The position numbers and the translations under genes were made by a program. Below the pieces are notes generated by a model. It was not told the DNA's origin. It worked only from the letters and a program-made list of their open reading frames with translations, and searched no databases. Of a DNA stretch of 64,000 nucleotides, positions 1 through 8,330 are shown one piece after another. Positions within the stretch are counted from its first letter, which is position 1; each line of letters opens with the position of its first letter. Source of the DNA: Candidatus Bilophila faecipullorum (GTDB lineage Bacteria; Desulfobacterota; Desulfovibrionia; Desulfovibrionales; Desulfovibrionaceae); NCBI GenBank assembly GCA_944326695.1, contig CALVEZ010000005.1, positions 1-64,000 of the forward strand, read 5' to 3'.

Positions 1-120
1 GGGGGAGGGAAACCTTTCTGGAGAAAGGTTTCCCTCCCCCTCCCCAAACCCCTCCCTCTCCCTTCCCAAGACTTTCGATTGGTGGGAAGGAGGCGCGACG
101 GGAGTTCCGTTGCGCGGCGG
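1..120 (+). repeat. Gene-end hairpin plus C-rich tail, copy 1
   Basis: A perfect 18-bp stem (positions 1-18 with 23-40, loop TGGA) is followed by a C-rich, G-poor run (41-64), then the tag CCCAAGACTTT and a GC-rich tail beginning TCGATTGGTGGG. The same order recurs at 241-324, 32270-32362, 32566-32645 and 39021-39150. The long tail shares many positions with the copy at 39021-39150. The stem begins at base 1, so the element may extend upstream of the window. The gene it terminates would also lie upstream, presumably on the plus strand. Confidence 0.75.
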
Positions 121-240
121 GGTGGAGTGGTGAGTAGTGGAAGAAAGTATTGGGCTTTGAGAAAAAGAGGCGCAAAAGGCGTATGCCCCGGTTCCTTTCA
201 AGGATGCCGGGGCATTTTTGTAAAAGGAGCGGGCCGTCTC

Positions 241-324
241 GTCGCCTCCCCGCTCGGTGAAACGTTTAGGGGGATGAGGGGAGGGGAGAAGAGAGCCCTT
301 TTCAAAGGGTCCCTTCTCCCCTCC
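241..324 (-). repeat. Gene-end hairpin plus C-rich tail, copy 2
   Basis: Read on the minus strand, a near-perfect hairpin of about 20 bp (304-323 with 281-301) is followed by a CTCCCCTCATCCCC-like pyrimidine tail and then AAACGTTTCA. It starts about 14 nt past the stop of the flavin reductase-like gene and has the same orientation. This matches the copy at 39021-39150, which has the same pyrimidine tail and AAACGTTTC tag. Its position suggests a transcription-end element. Confidence 0.75.
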
Positions 325-337
325 TCCGCTTTTTCCC

Positions 338-925
338 CTACCCGAGCACCGCCGAATGCGTTAAAGCATGGCCCGCGGAGAAGGCCCGGGCCTGAAAATG
401 GCCAAGAGCCCAGTACTCCTGCACGACCGGGGCGAAAAGCAGCGGATCGATAAGGGCGGGATCGGGCAGCCCGTCTTCCCTCATGCAGGCGGAATCGACC
501 TTCACGTCCATGATTTCCCCGATGAACTGCGTATGCGAGCCCAGCTCCACGGTCTGCGAGAGCGTCAGCTCCACGATGATGGGGCACTCCGCGATGCCCG
601 GGGCGTCCACATGTTCGGCGGGAATAGGCGTCAGGTTAAGGTCGGTGAATTTGTCGCTGTCCCGGCCCGAATGCATCCCCGCGAAGTCGGACTGCGCCGC
701 CAGCTTGCGGGAAGGGATATTGATGGTAAAGGATTTGCGTTCAAGAATGGCCGCATAGGTCCAGCGGCTTTTGCGGATGGAAACGGCGATGCTCGGCGGC
801 TGGGAAGCGCAGATGCCTCCCCAGGCTGCGGTCATGATGTTGGGGCGTCCGGAGTGGTCGTAGGTGCCGACGAGAAAGAGCGGCGCCGGAAGGATGAATG
901 GCTTTGCGCCCAGAGACTGAAACAT
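338..925 (-). CDS. Flavin reductase-like FMN-binding protein
   Basis: A 195-residue protein resembling the flavin reductase-like (FMN-binding split barrel) family found in anaerobes. Family features seen are the N-terminal PAPLFLVGTYD and PNIMTAAWGG segments and the GSHTQFIGEI stretch late in the barrel. Such proteins bind FMN and act as NAD(P)H:flavin oxidoreductases or electron carriers; the partner is not evident here. The ATG at 925 has GAGG about 8 nt upstream. A longer frame continues upstream but would run into the tRNA-Leu gene, so the short start is preferred. It is a single gene, ending just before a gene-end repeat element. Confidence 0.8.
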   Translation of the reverse strand: MFQSLGAKPFILPAPLFLVGTYDHSGRPNIMTAAWGGICASQPPSIAVSIRKSRWTYAAILERKSFTINIPSRKLAAQSDFAGMHSGRDSDKFTDLNLTPIPAEHVDAPGIAECPIIVELTLSQTVELGSHTQFIGEIMDVKVDSACMREDGLPDPALIDPLLFAPVVQEYWALGHFQARAFSAGHALTHSAVLG

Positions 926-1104
926 GGCGTGCCTCACACGTATAAAAAGGTGAGTGAAAAGCGAATCTGTTGTGTCAGAGAATGCGGCGGCGTGCAAGCC
1001 TTGAGCCGGGAAAGAAGGCGTTGGCCAAAAAGGGAAAAGGGCCTCCCGCAGAGCCTTCCCGCTTGACCGCGTCGTTTCCTTATGGCATAAAACACCAGCA
1101 ACAC

Positions 1105-1191
1105 GCCGGGATGGTGGAATTGGTAGACGCAGCGGACTCAAAATCCGCCGGTGGCAACACCTTGCGAGTTCAAGTCTCGCTCCCGGTACCA
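1105..1191 (+). tRNA. tRNA-Leu (anticodon CAA)
   Basis: An 87-nt class II tRNA. The acceptor stem GCCGGGA (1105-1111) pairs with TCCCGGT (1181-1187). The D-arm contains TGGTAGACGC, and the anticodon loop CTCAAAA within the stem GCGGA/TCCGC gives CAA, which reads UUG. There is a long variable arm, a TTCAAGT T-loop, and an encoded CCA end. An intrinsic terminator follows within 10 nt. The adjacent AT-richer patch with orphan regulators makes the 3' end a conceivable integration site, but no integrase or direct repeat was found. Confidence 0.97.
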
Positions 1192-1198
1192 GAATGAA

Positions 1199-1233
1199 AT
1201 AAGGCAGTTACGAAGATCGTAGCTGCCTTTTTT
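1199..1233 (+). terminator. Intrinsic terminator of tRNA-Leu
   Basis: AAGGCAG...CTGCCTT forms a 12-bp stem (with TTACG/CGTAG extending it) and is followed by a run of seven T. It begins 8 nt after the tRNA CCA end. Confidence 0.9.
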
Positions 1234-1549
1234 TGTGCCTTTTTTGTACACCTTACACCCAACTGCACCCAGCTACTTGGTGCGCTTTTTTCCACGGCGG
1301 GCCTGATGCGCGCCATCAATGGAGGCGCGGATCGGACTGTGGAGGCAACGGTGAACGTGGGGGAGAGTGGGGACAAGGCGGTCTCGGCTACGACGTCAAA
1401 GGCCAGCGAATCGGCGGCGTGTGTCTCGAAGAACGGCGCACGGACCGCGGGGAAGCGGCGGGGTACGTGGAAACGAAGCCCATAGCCGCATCCACAGGCA
1501 GGAAACAGGAAAGGGCGGAAGTGGTTTCCGCCCTTCCTTGCTTCAGAGG
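1234..1549. other. Intergenic stretch without a convincing gene
   Basis: Several short open frames cross this stretch, but none has a ribosome binding site or a recognisable product. It lies between the tRNA terminator and the end of the first helix-turn-helix gene and could hold remnants of an inserted element. Nothing definite is seen. Confidence 0.4.
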
Positions 1550-2050
1550 TTATTCTTTTTCTTCCTGGCGGCTTTGACGCCTCGTCCCTGCCGCCCGGTT
1601 CACGCTTTTTTCAACAGGGACATACTGATATCGGGAGCAGGGCAAGAGGAAGTCCAATCGCTGGCATTCCCGCTCCATTTTATCAAGCAGGTCGTGCAGC
1701 TCTTCTTCATCCTCGGCGCGTATCTCTTCTTTCGTGGTGAGAAGGAGCTTCACGACTTTGAGGGCTTTCTCCATTTTTGCCACATGCAACAGCATTTTTC
1801 CCTTACGGCTTTCTTCAACCTTTCTGATACGCACCTCCAGCCATTGCAGAAGGATATCATTTTCAAATGCATGGCACAGATCGGGGATGATACCCATGCG
1901 CGGAGAGTAGTCGTCATCTCCGTTGAGATACCGTGTGATGACGCCTCGGGAAATACCCAGATGGTCTGCAATTTCCTTGTTCGTCTTTCCACTGCACTCT
2001 TTGGCCGCGCATACCGCTTCCGTCGCAGTCATTTCTTTAAGATGCATCAT
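1550..2050 (-). CDS. Helix-turn-helix regulator (paralog 1)
   Basis: A 166-residue protein with an N-terminal helix-turn-helix (SGKTNKEIADHLGISRGVI, about residues 20-40) and a helical, charged C-terminal half. It is a clear paralog of the gene at 2268-2756: both share an HLGIS/KLGVS recognition region, an N-DILLQWL / N-DILVRWL segment and similar spacing. The start used here (ATG 2050) has GGAG 8 nt upstream, whereas the longer upstream ATG has no ribosome binding site. The architecture resembles small phage or plasmid regulators of the CII or Cro type, but no family name is certain. Composition is more AT-rich than in the flanking genes. The target is probably nearby. Confidence 0.7.
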   Translation of the reverse strand: MMHLKEMTATEAVCAAKECSGKTNKEIADHLGISRGVITRYLNGDDDYSPRMGIIPDLCHAFENDILLQWLEVRIRKVEESRKGKMLLHVAKMEKALKVVKLLLTTKEEIRAEDEEELHDLLDKMERECQRLDFLLPCSRYQYVPVEKSVNRAAGTRRQSRQEEKE

Positions 2051-2267
2051 TTCGCCGTCTCCTGTAAAAGGTTTAGGATTGAAGAATCCTTTGGCCTTAA
2101 CGGAGGCGGCTTGGGCTTTCATCTTAAAAGAAAAAATAAATTTTCCATGTAGTTGATGCTCATAAAAAGACTGGGAACCTTATGGTTTCCGCTTTTGTTC
2201 CGGCAGACAGGCGGAAAAGGAAAAAATAAGGGCCAAAAAAGAGAACCAAGAGTTCTTGGCTGTCCTT

Positions 2268-2756
2268 TCATCGTCTTCTTCTCCAGAATTTCCACCACGG
2301 GCATGGAAGTATTTTCCGTTTTTCCAATGGAAGGAAAGTACCGCCATAAAGGGCTTCCTCAATGCGTCCAAGCTCCTCTATGAGTCTGTCCATTCCCTCC
2401 TGAATTTCCCGCACGGAAGGCGATACGGATTCTTCCCCAACAAGCTGGCGCAAGGCATCAAAGGCGATGGTGGCCCGGGCCATCCCCGAAAGCATTTCCT
2501 TTCGGTGCAGTTCCTTTCCGTAGGCGGGAGGAATGTCGGCGTTCAACCAGCGGACAAGAATATCGTTGCCCAGCACCTTACCGAGGCGGCGGCTCATTTC
2601 AAGACTGGGCAAATAGGCGTCATGCGCATTGAAATACCGTTTCACGATAGCCAGTGAAACGCCAAGCTTCTGCGCTATCTGTTCTTCGGTGAGCCCGCTT
2701 TCCTCCTTGGCCAGACGTAAAACTTCCTTGCCCGTCAAGAGACTGTAATCTTCCAC
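2268..2756 (-). CDS. Helix-turn-helix regulator (paralog 2)
   Basis: A 162-residue paralog of the gene at 1550-2050, with a helix-turn-helix (LTEEQIAQKLGVSLAIVKRY) near residues 20-40 and a helical C-terminal domain ending in a basic WWKFWRRRR tail. The start is GTG at 2756, chosen because AGGAGG lies 7 nt upstream; the ATG at 2819 has no such site. The gene lies downstream of a 16-bp perfect palindrome at 2967-3005, a plausible operator. The two tandem paralogs and the small gene at 3061 may form one regulatory unit. Whether it is phage-derived is an inference. Confidence 0.7.
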   Translation of the reverse strand: MEDYSLLTGKEVLRLAKEESGLTEEQIAQKLGVSLAIVKRYFNAHDAYLPSLEMSRRLGKVLGNDILVRWLNADIPPAYGKELHRKEMLSGMARATIAFDALRQLVGEESVSPSVREIQEGMDRLIEELGRIEEALYGGTFLPLEKRKILPCPWWKFWRRRR

Positions 2757-2966
2757 TCTGTTTCCTCCTATAGCGTGATGTAAAGAGGCAGTCTCTTGAA
2801 AAGCTGATCCATTTCTCACTCTGGAGAGGAAGAGCCACAGAATGGCATGATACTCCCATGCCTATACTCTTCATTCCTTAATAATAGGAAGAATGATATA
2901 TAGAAAATGAAGCGTGTGCCTTTTTCATAGAGAAGCCTCACTTTAATTGGTGCAAATATATTTTTC

Positions 2967-3005
2967 TGTCACGGTATCTTTTATAGACAAAAAGATACCG
3001 TGACA
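2967..3005. promoter_or_regulatory. Perfect 16-bp palindrome, candidate operator
   Basis: TGTCACGGTATCTTTT (2967-2982) and its exact reverse complement (2990-3005) are separated by 7 nt. No T-run follows on either strand, which argues against a terminator. The right arm overlaps the -35 region of the promoter driving the gene at 3061. The palindrome also lies upstream of the divergent regulator at 2268-2756, so it could control both. Confidence 0.7.
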
Positions 3006-3030
3006 GCCCTCATAGGGATCGTGTTATAAT
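3000..3030 (+). promoter_or_regulatory. Sigma-70 type promoter for the 3061 gene
   Basis: A GTGACA/TGACAG -35 element near 3000-3006 and a consensus TATAAT at 3025-3030 lie about 30 nt before the start codon. Spacing is 18-19 nt, slightly long. The -35 is embedded in the palindrome. Confidence 0.6.
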
Positions 3031-3060
3031 AGCTGGGTATGTAAAACCGAAGGAGTTGCT

Positions 3061-3324
3061 ATGATGGAGGTATCGAGAGGCATCATGGTGGGTGCGTGTG
3101 AACTGGCGTGCCGTTATCCCGAACTTTCACTTGAAGACGTGGTGGGAGATGCGCGTCAGCTTGCGGAGATGGTGGCCCGGTATGGTATGGAGGATGCCCG
3201 AAAGGAAGAGAACGTGCTTATGGCGGCCTGTTGGTTCATCGGTGCCGACAGAAACCTTTCTCCACATGAGGCCGTCAAAAAGGCGTTGAGCCTGTGGGAA
3301 GCTGTGATGGGAGGGGAGATGTAG
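3061..3324 (+). CDS. Small conserved-looking protein of unknown function
   Basis: An 87-residue soluble, mostly helical protein rich in Ala, Glu and Met, with a single Trp-Phe patch (AACWFIGADRNLSPHEAV). An AAGGAG ribosome binding site lies 6 nt before ATG 3061, with a second ATG in frame at 3064, and a TATAAT promoter is upstream. It is not recognised. It is transcribed away from two paralogous regulators and is probably under the control of the palindrome between them. Confidence 0.6.
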   Translation: MMEVSRGIMVGACELACRYPELSLEDVVGDARQLAEMVARYGMEDARKEENVLMAACWFIGADRNLSPHEAVKKALSLWEAVMGGEM

Positions 3325-3495
3325 CCTTGACGGGGCGAGGTGCCTGCCGCTTTCACGTGGAGCCCCACGTTGGTACGGTTCATTCCAGTGGAGGAGTTTG
3401 CGGGAGGGCTGATGGAAGGAAAAGAGTCTGGTAATAGTATGCCTGCCGTAAGAGGCGAGCAGGGGGAATTTCGTTCCGCACGCGGAGTCCCCATG

Positions 3496-3524
3496 AAAAA
3501 GGCTTGCGCGGGGCAAGCCTTTTT
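3496..3524. terminator. Bidirectional intrinsic terminator
   Basis: AAAAGGCTTGC pairs with GCAAGCCTTTT around a short G-rich loop, with T-runs on both strands. It serves the ferritin-like gene on the minus strand, which ends at 3549, and possibly the small plus-strand gene. Confidence 0.85.
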
Positions 3525-3548
3525 GAGGGTTAAGGTAGGCGAGAGGGG

Positions 3549-4805
3549 TTATTTGCCGGCCACACGGCCAAGGGTCGTGTTGTCTTCAGTGCGATCTTGC
3601 AGTTCTTCCACCGGATTTTCCTTATCTTCGCTCCGGTAGTCCTGCCCGTTCTTGTCGATGTAGTCTTCAATGATCGTGTGGCTGACCACGTTCCTTTCGG
3701 ACTTGTTGACCAGTTCCTGATAGGTGAAGAATTCATGCTTCGTGGGCAGATCGTCGATGGGGACGAATGTTTCCTTGTCGGCCGTAAGGCGGACCTGCTC
3801 GGCCAGAACCTTGCGCACATAGTCCTTGGTGTCGTGGAAATGCAGAGGTTCGGGGAACGCGCCGCCGTTGGGCATGACGTCCTCGACGCTCTTCTTTTCG
3901 TATTTTTCGAGGAGTTGCTTGACCATGTGGAGGTGCTGGATTTCCTGCTCCAGATGGAATTCCCAGATTTTTTGGATGGAGGATTCGGGCTCGTCCGTGG
4001 CAAAGGACCAGTACAGGTACGCTTCCACATAGTCGTGGAGCAGCATGTTTTCCAGCCACGTGCAGTTGGGATCGAGCAGCGCGCCGTAGTGGGTGACGTG
4101 CTGTTCTTCGACCATGCCGATTTCGAGGTAAAGCTGACGGCCCGGGTCGTTTTCGTAGGTCGGGCCCATGTTCATGTAGAAGTTCATGGTCTGCTGCTCT
4201 CCCGCCGTGATGATCAGCGAGGTGAGCATGGTGCGGACATCCGCCTTCTTGAAGTTACAGGGTTTTCTCACCGTATCGAAAGGATGGCGATGGTGGGCGA
4301 TGGTGGGGCGGCCGGGGGTGATTTCGACGTAATCCTTGGTGAGCTTGTGAGCCGGGATATTGCGGTCGAGATCGAGCAGGTTGGAGTAGCGGTAGAGGTG
4401 GTCGAAATCCTCCAGCAGGGCGAAGTTGAGGCACTGCTTGACATAGGGGTCCGGCTCGTGTTCGGCCAGCCATGCGGTCAGGTCGACGGCAAGGTGCTCA
4501 TAGCCGATGGTCTGCTCAAGCTGGCTTTCGTCACCGGGGCTGAGCCAGTTGATGGTTTTCTGCTGCATCTGTTCCATGCGGCGGGCAAAGGCGATCTGGC
4601 GCCGGAGTTCCTGATCGTTGCAGTTGCGGTGGAAGTTGTGCCCGAACATGGCCGCTTCGACCTCAATGCCGTTCATGAGGATAACCCGGCATTTGGTCCA
4701 CGGGTCCACCTTCATTTTGTCGTAGGCTTTGGGATAGAGCTTGCTCCAGTCGGGAATGGTTTTTTCGATCGGCAGGGGCTTTTGTTCAAAAGGATTGAAA
4801 GTCAT
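3549..4805 (-). CDS. Ferritin-like helical protein
   Basis: A 418-residue soluble protein with two sets of acidic/histidine helices typical of ferritin-like diiron proteins: E103-H104, E132/D135/H136, E203, E233-E234-H236, E261, and E286/E288 with H291. No signal peptide or membrane segment is seen. Proteins of this length, larger than ordinary bacterioferritin or rubrerythrin, are found as conserved hypotheticals in delta-proteobacteria. Substrate and reaction are unknown; oxygen or peroxide handling or iron chemistry are possible. ATG 4805 is preferred over one five codons upstream because GGAGG lies 8 nt before it. The gene stands alone with a very AT-rich upstream region (4855-4910). Confidence 0.65.
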   Translation of the reverse strand: MTFNPFEQKPLPIEKTIPDWSKLYPKAYDKMKVDPWTKCRVILMNGIEVEAAMFGHNFHRNCNDQELRRQIAFARRMEQMQQKTINWLSPGDESQLEQTIGYEHLAVDLTAWLAEHEPDPYVKQCLNFALLEDFDHLYRYSNLLDLDRNIPAHKLTKDYVEITPGRPTIAHHRHPFDTVRKPCNFKKADVRTMLTSLIITAGEQQTMNFYMNMGPTYENDPGRQLYLEIGMVEEQHVTHYGALLDPNCTWLENMLLHDYVEAYLYWSFATDEPESSIQKIWEFHLEQEIQHLHMVKQLLEKYEKKSVEDVMPNGGAFPEPLHFHDTKDYVRKVLAEQVRLTADKETFVPIDDLPTKHEFFTYQELVNKSERNVVSHTIIEDYIDKNGQDYRSEDKENPVEELQDRTEDNTTLGRVAGK

Positions 4806-5553
4806 AGTGTGAACCTCCATACGGTTTTTGCCTGGACAGGCACCGAAAGACTAGGTGTTCACAAAATATATGTTAATGATTTTAATATGTTATATTTTTG
4901 TTAAGCCATGATGGTTTATGAAGATTCTCATGGAGAAAGCCCGAAAAACCGCCCGCTGGCAGGGGGACGTGAGAGATTTTTCCGCCATGCTGTGGGGCAT
5001 GGTTCCTTGCGCTTAGGGAGGGATGAGCGTTGACAGGCGAGGTGAGAGAAGCCTTATTGAGGCTCGGGGCCCGGAAAGGCCTCTTCCAGAGGAGGAAAAA
5101 AGAGACACGCTCGTGAAGGACGAAAGGGAACCGAGGGCAAAAGAGCATTCCACCCCTTGAGGCTTCCCCTTACCAGAGAAGAGGGGCCCGGCATGAGGAA
5201 GTCAGAAAGGGAGAAAAGAGGGGAACATCACCCGAGGAGCGGGGAAAAAGCGGCCAATGGGTGAAGGAGGCGCTTTTTTATCTCGGCAGGTTGGAGCCCG
5301 CTCTTCATAAAGCTCCTTGGTGCGGAGGAATCGTTGTCATGGGTGGGCTGTGGGGAGAGCGTTTTGCTCACCCGAAAGGCAGGGCGGAAGAAAAGGCTGA
5401 GGACGCCCCGGAGAAGGCCCTTATGCCGGGCAGGGCGAAGAGGCCTTTGGAGTCACGGTTTCGTTGGCCGGAGTTGCCGCATTATATTTCTTGCAAGGCA
5501 GGTGAAGGCCCGCAAGAAAGGTGACGGAACTGGTCCTGATGAGGGATGCAGGG
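4806..5553. other. Long intergenic region, AT-rich promoter part then no gene
   Basis: 4855-4910 is strikingly AT-rich for this genome and is the likely promoter and control region of the ferritin-like gene (minus strand). From 4920 to 5550 only short frames without ribosome binding sites or family features occur, and no gene is supported. Confidence 0.5.
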
Positions 5554-6489
5554 CTAAGGGCGCGCCGAGCGGTTCCCCTGCTCAAGCCGAAGCCGCAGGC
5601 TTTCCCCGAGGGAGGCGTAGCAGATGCCGCCGATAATGAGCAGCCCGCCGACGCACTGCGGCACGGTGAGGGCTTCACCGAGGAGAAGAGCGGCTTCGAG
5701 GCTGGCGAAGAGGGGGACGCTGTTGTAAATGATCCCGGCCCGGATGACCCCGATGCGCTCAATGGCCAGATTCCATGACAGGAAGGCGATCACCGAGGCC
5801 CCGACGCCGATATACAACAGTGCCCCGAAGGTCCCGGCACTGGGTACCTTCAGGCCGCCGAGAACCGCCTGCGCTGCGAGGGCCGGAACGAGCCCCAGAA
5901 GGCCGAGGGCGATGAGCAGCGCAAGAAAGGCTGTTTGGGGAAAGGCTTTGGGGCGGTAGCGGATGAGAAGACTGTAGGCGGCGAAAAGGATAACCGACGC
6001 GATCATCCATAGATCGCCCGATGTGAAATGGAACTGAAGCAGGACGTCGAGCCGCCCGCGCGAAACGAGGACGAGCACGCCCGTAAACGCACCGCACAGG
6101 CCGATGAGTTGGGAGCGCGTCAGCCTGTCGCGCAGGAAAAGACGGGCGAGCGCGGCCATGACCAGAGGCGAGGTGGTGGCGAGGAGGGACATGTTGGTAG
6201 CGTTCGTCGTGTGCCCCGCCTGATAGATGAAGGTATTGAAGCAGGTAATGCCCAGAAAGGCCATGAGCAGCGTCCGTCCCCACTGTCCACGCAGGAGGGG
6301 CAGGGAGGTGAGGAGGCTGCGCCACGCGAAGGGCAGGATGGCGACAAGGGCGATGAGCCAGCGCCAGAACGCGATTTCGATGGGGGAAAGGGCATCAGCA
6401 AGGCCGCGTGCGGCCACGAAATTGCCGCTCCATACCACGGTGGCGAGCAGCGCGAGAAGATAGCCGATGAGAAGGGAAGGCGTTTGCAT
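5554..6489 (-). CDS. EamA/DMT-family transporter
   Basis: A 311-residue integral membrane protein with about ten predicted transmembrane helices in two EamA repeats (roughly residues 8-145 and 155-295). The first repeat opens with the family-typical LATVVWSGNFVAARGL and the second ends AALLLGEALTVPQCVGG. Family members export or import small metabolites such as amino acids or drugs; the substrate is unknown. No clear Shine-Dalgarno precedes ATG 6489. The upstream region contains a stable GTTCCC/GGGGAC hairpin (6560-6574) and, 230 nt away, a long TC microsatellite. Confidence 0.85.
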   Translation of the reverse strand: MQTPSLLIGYLLALLATVVWSGNFVAARGLADALSPIEIAFWRWLIALVAILPFAWRSLLTSLPLLRGQWGRTLLMAFLGITCFNTFIYQAGHTTNATNMSLLATTSPLVMAALARLFLRDRLTRSQLIGLCGAFTGVLVLVSRGRLDVLLQFHFTSGDLWMIASVILFAAYSLLIRYRPKAFPQTAFLALLIALGLLGLVPALAAQAVLGGLKVPSAGTFGALLYIGVGASVIAFLSWNLAIERIGVIRAGIIYNSVPLFASLEAALLLGEALTVPQCVGGLLIIGGICYASLGESLRLRLEQGNRSARP

Positions 6490-6717
6490 GGCACCGAGGG
6501 CGGAGGATTGCGCGCCGGGGCGGTCGCCCGCGCCGCCGGCACGTCGGGGTGCGTCCCCGTTGGGAACAAGTACCCTCCGCTGTGAGGCGCGTCAACGGGT
6601 TCCCCTCCCCACAAAGGGAGTATCCCGTTTCCTCAGATGGCGTCGGCAGGTGTCCTTCGAACAAAAGGGGAAGGGGCGCGGCTTTCTCCGTCCTTCTTGA
6701 ACAAACACCTTCTAGGT

Positions 6718-6996
<279 letters not shown>

Positions 6997-7500
6997 GGGT
7001 GGAGAAACCCCTTGCCGCCCGCGACTTTTCCGGCGGGAATCCTGCCGCCGTCTTTTTTCCCTGCATGAAGGGAAGGCACGAATGGCAGGGAGGTCAGGCA
7101 AAGGGCAGTGCATCCTTTTCCCATTCCGAAAAGAAGGCATCCAAACCATTGACAGTGCGCCCACTCGCTTCCCCCCTCAAACGGAAGGCGGCTTTACTAA
7201 GCCGGTTACAGAGGAATGAAAGGCCGCTTTTTGCCGAAAAGGGGGATTTTTCGGTCTGTTTCCGTGACGTTTCAGGGCCCCGTTGTCCGGTCGCTTTGAG
7301 AAGGGCCTATGGAAGGATTCTCCCGTACCAATCGCCTTGGACAGGCGCACATTGCTTCCTATCCGTCATCGACATTCCTCTTCGCCCTTTTGCCCGTATC
7401 CTCCCTCCGTATGCGTATGCGTTCCGTGCGCTTCCGGTCCCTTCTCACCGATTGCCTGCGGACGTGGAACACGGTAAGAACAGGTCTTCAGGAGAAGTCT
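6997..7500. other. Intergenic region without a supported gene
   Basis: Only short overlapping frames with no ribosome binding site or recognisable domain. The last 100 nt must hold the promoter of the phosphoesterase gene at 7501, but no clear -35/-10 pair was identified. Confidence 0.4.
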
Positions 7501-8052
7501 ATGCGTTTGTTTATTGCGTCTGATTTGCATGGTTCCCCGGAGGCGGCCGATTTCGTGCGCCGCCGCTGCCGTGAGCTGGCCCCCGATCTCTGCGTCCTTT
7601 TGGGCGACTATCTTTACCACGGCCCCCGCAATCCCCTTCCCGGGGGCTATGCGCCGCAGCAAACCGTGTCCGCTCTGGCCGCCATCGAAACGCCCGTGCT
7701 GGCCGTGCGCGGCAACTGCGACGCGGAAGTGGACCTTATGCTGCTGCCTTTTGCGGTGGAGGACAGTGCGGCGATTGCGGCGGATGGCCTGCGCATCGTG
7801 GCGCAGCACGGCCACCGGCTTCCCGCCTTTCCGCCCGTTCCCGGCGTGCGGGCCGGGGATGTGGTGCTCAGCGGCCATACCCATATTCCGCGCGGCGAGA
7901 CCATCGACGGCGTGCATTTCTGGAATCCCGGCAGCACGACTCTGCCCAAGGGCGGCTTTCCGCCTTCCTACGGTCTTTTCGAGGATGGCGTTTTCCGCGT
8001 ATTCTCCCTCGACGGACGGCTTGTGCTGGAGCATCGCCCCGCAGGGAACTGA
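7501..8052 (+). CDS. YfcE-type metallophosphoesterase
   Basis: A 183-residue calcineurin-like phosphoesterase of the small YfcE/MJ0936 type. The metal-binding signature is complete: D8-L-H10 at the N-terminus, LGDYLYHGPRN around residues 35-45, RGNCD near 76-80, a QHGH segment, SGHTHIPRG, and the WNPGS that closes these domains. Members hydrolyse phosphodiesters in vitro; the physiological substrate is usually unknown. ATG 7501 has AGGAG 7-8 nt upstream. It appears monocistronic, with a hairpin terminator before the following MATE gene. Confidence 0.88.
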   Translation: MRLFIASDLHGSPEAADFVRRRCRELAPDLCVLLGDYLYHGPRNPLPGGYAPQQTVSALAAIETPVLAVRGNCDAEVDLMLLPFAVEDSAAIAADGLRIVAQHGHRLPAFPPVPGVRAGDVVLSGHTHIPRGETIDGVHFWNPGSTTLPKGGFPPSYGLFEDGVFRVFSLDGRLVLEHRPAGN

Positions 8053-8277
8053 CGCGCTCCTCACCTGATACGGAGCAGTATGTCCGGCAAAACCGCTGGG
8101 CGTCTCGGGGTGTGTCCTATGTGGCGGCGCGGCGTCGGGCGTACGGCGGTCTTGCGGCTTTCCCGGAGAAAAAGCGCCGTAGGAGCACTCTGTCCCTTGT
8201 TGGGGGCTTCCTCCGCAGACTGTCGGCTCTCTGTGCGCGCGTGGTGACAAGCCGTCCTTTCTACGGTAGAGAATGCA

Positions 8278-8316
8278 AACGGGCTTCCGTTCAGGAGGCC
8301 CGCTTTCCTCTTTTTT
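8278..8316 (+). terminator. Hairpin plus T-run between phosphoesterase and MATE gene
   Basis: GGGCTTCC (8281-8288) pairs with GGAGGCCC (8294-8301) and is followed by a pyrimidine stretch ending in TTTTTT. It lies only 15 nt before the MATE start codon, so it ends upstream transcription or acts as a leader attenuator. Confidence 0.6.
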
Positions 8317-8330
8317 CAAGGCAGGTATGC

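Noticed and set aside
1192..1549. Integrase remnant beside tRNA-Leu
   Set aside because: Translations of all frames show no integrase catalytic motif; only the location next to a tRNA was suggestive.
5261..5524. 87-residue plus-strand frame before the EamA gene
   Set aside because: No ribosome binding site at its start, no family features, and atypical composition.
6490..6700. Riboswitch upstream of the EamA gene
   Set aside because: There are stable hairpins, but I could not match conserved bases of any known riboswitch class.
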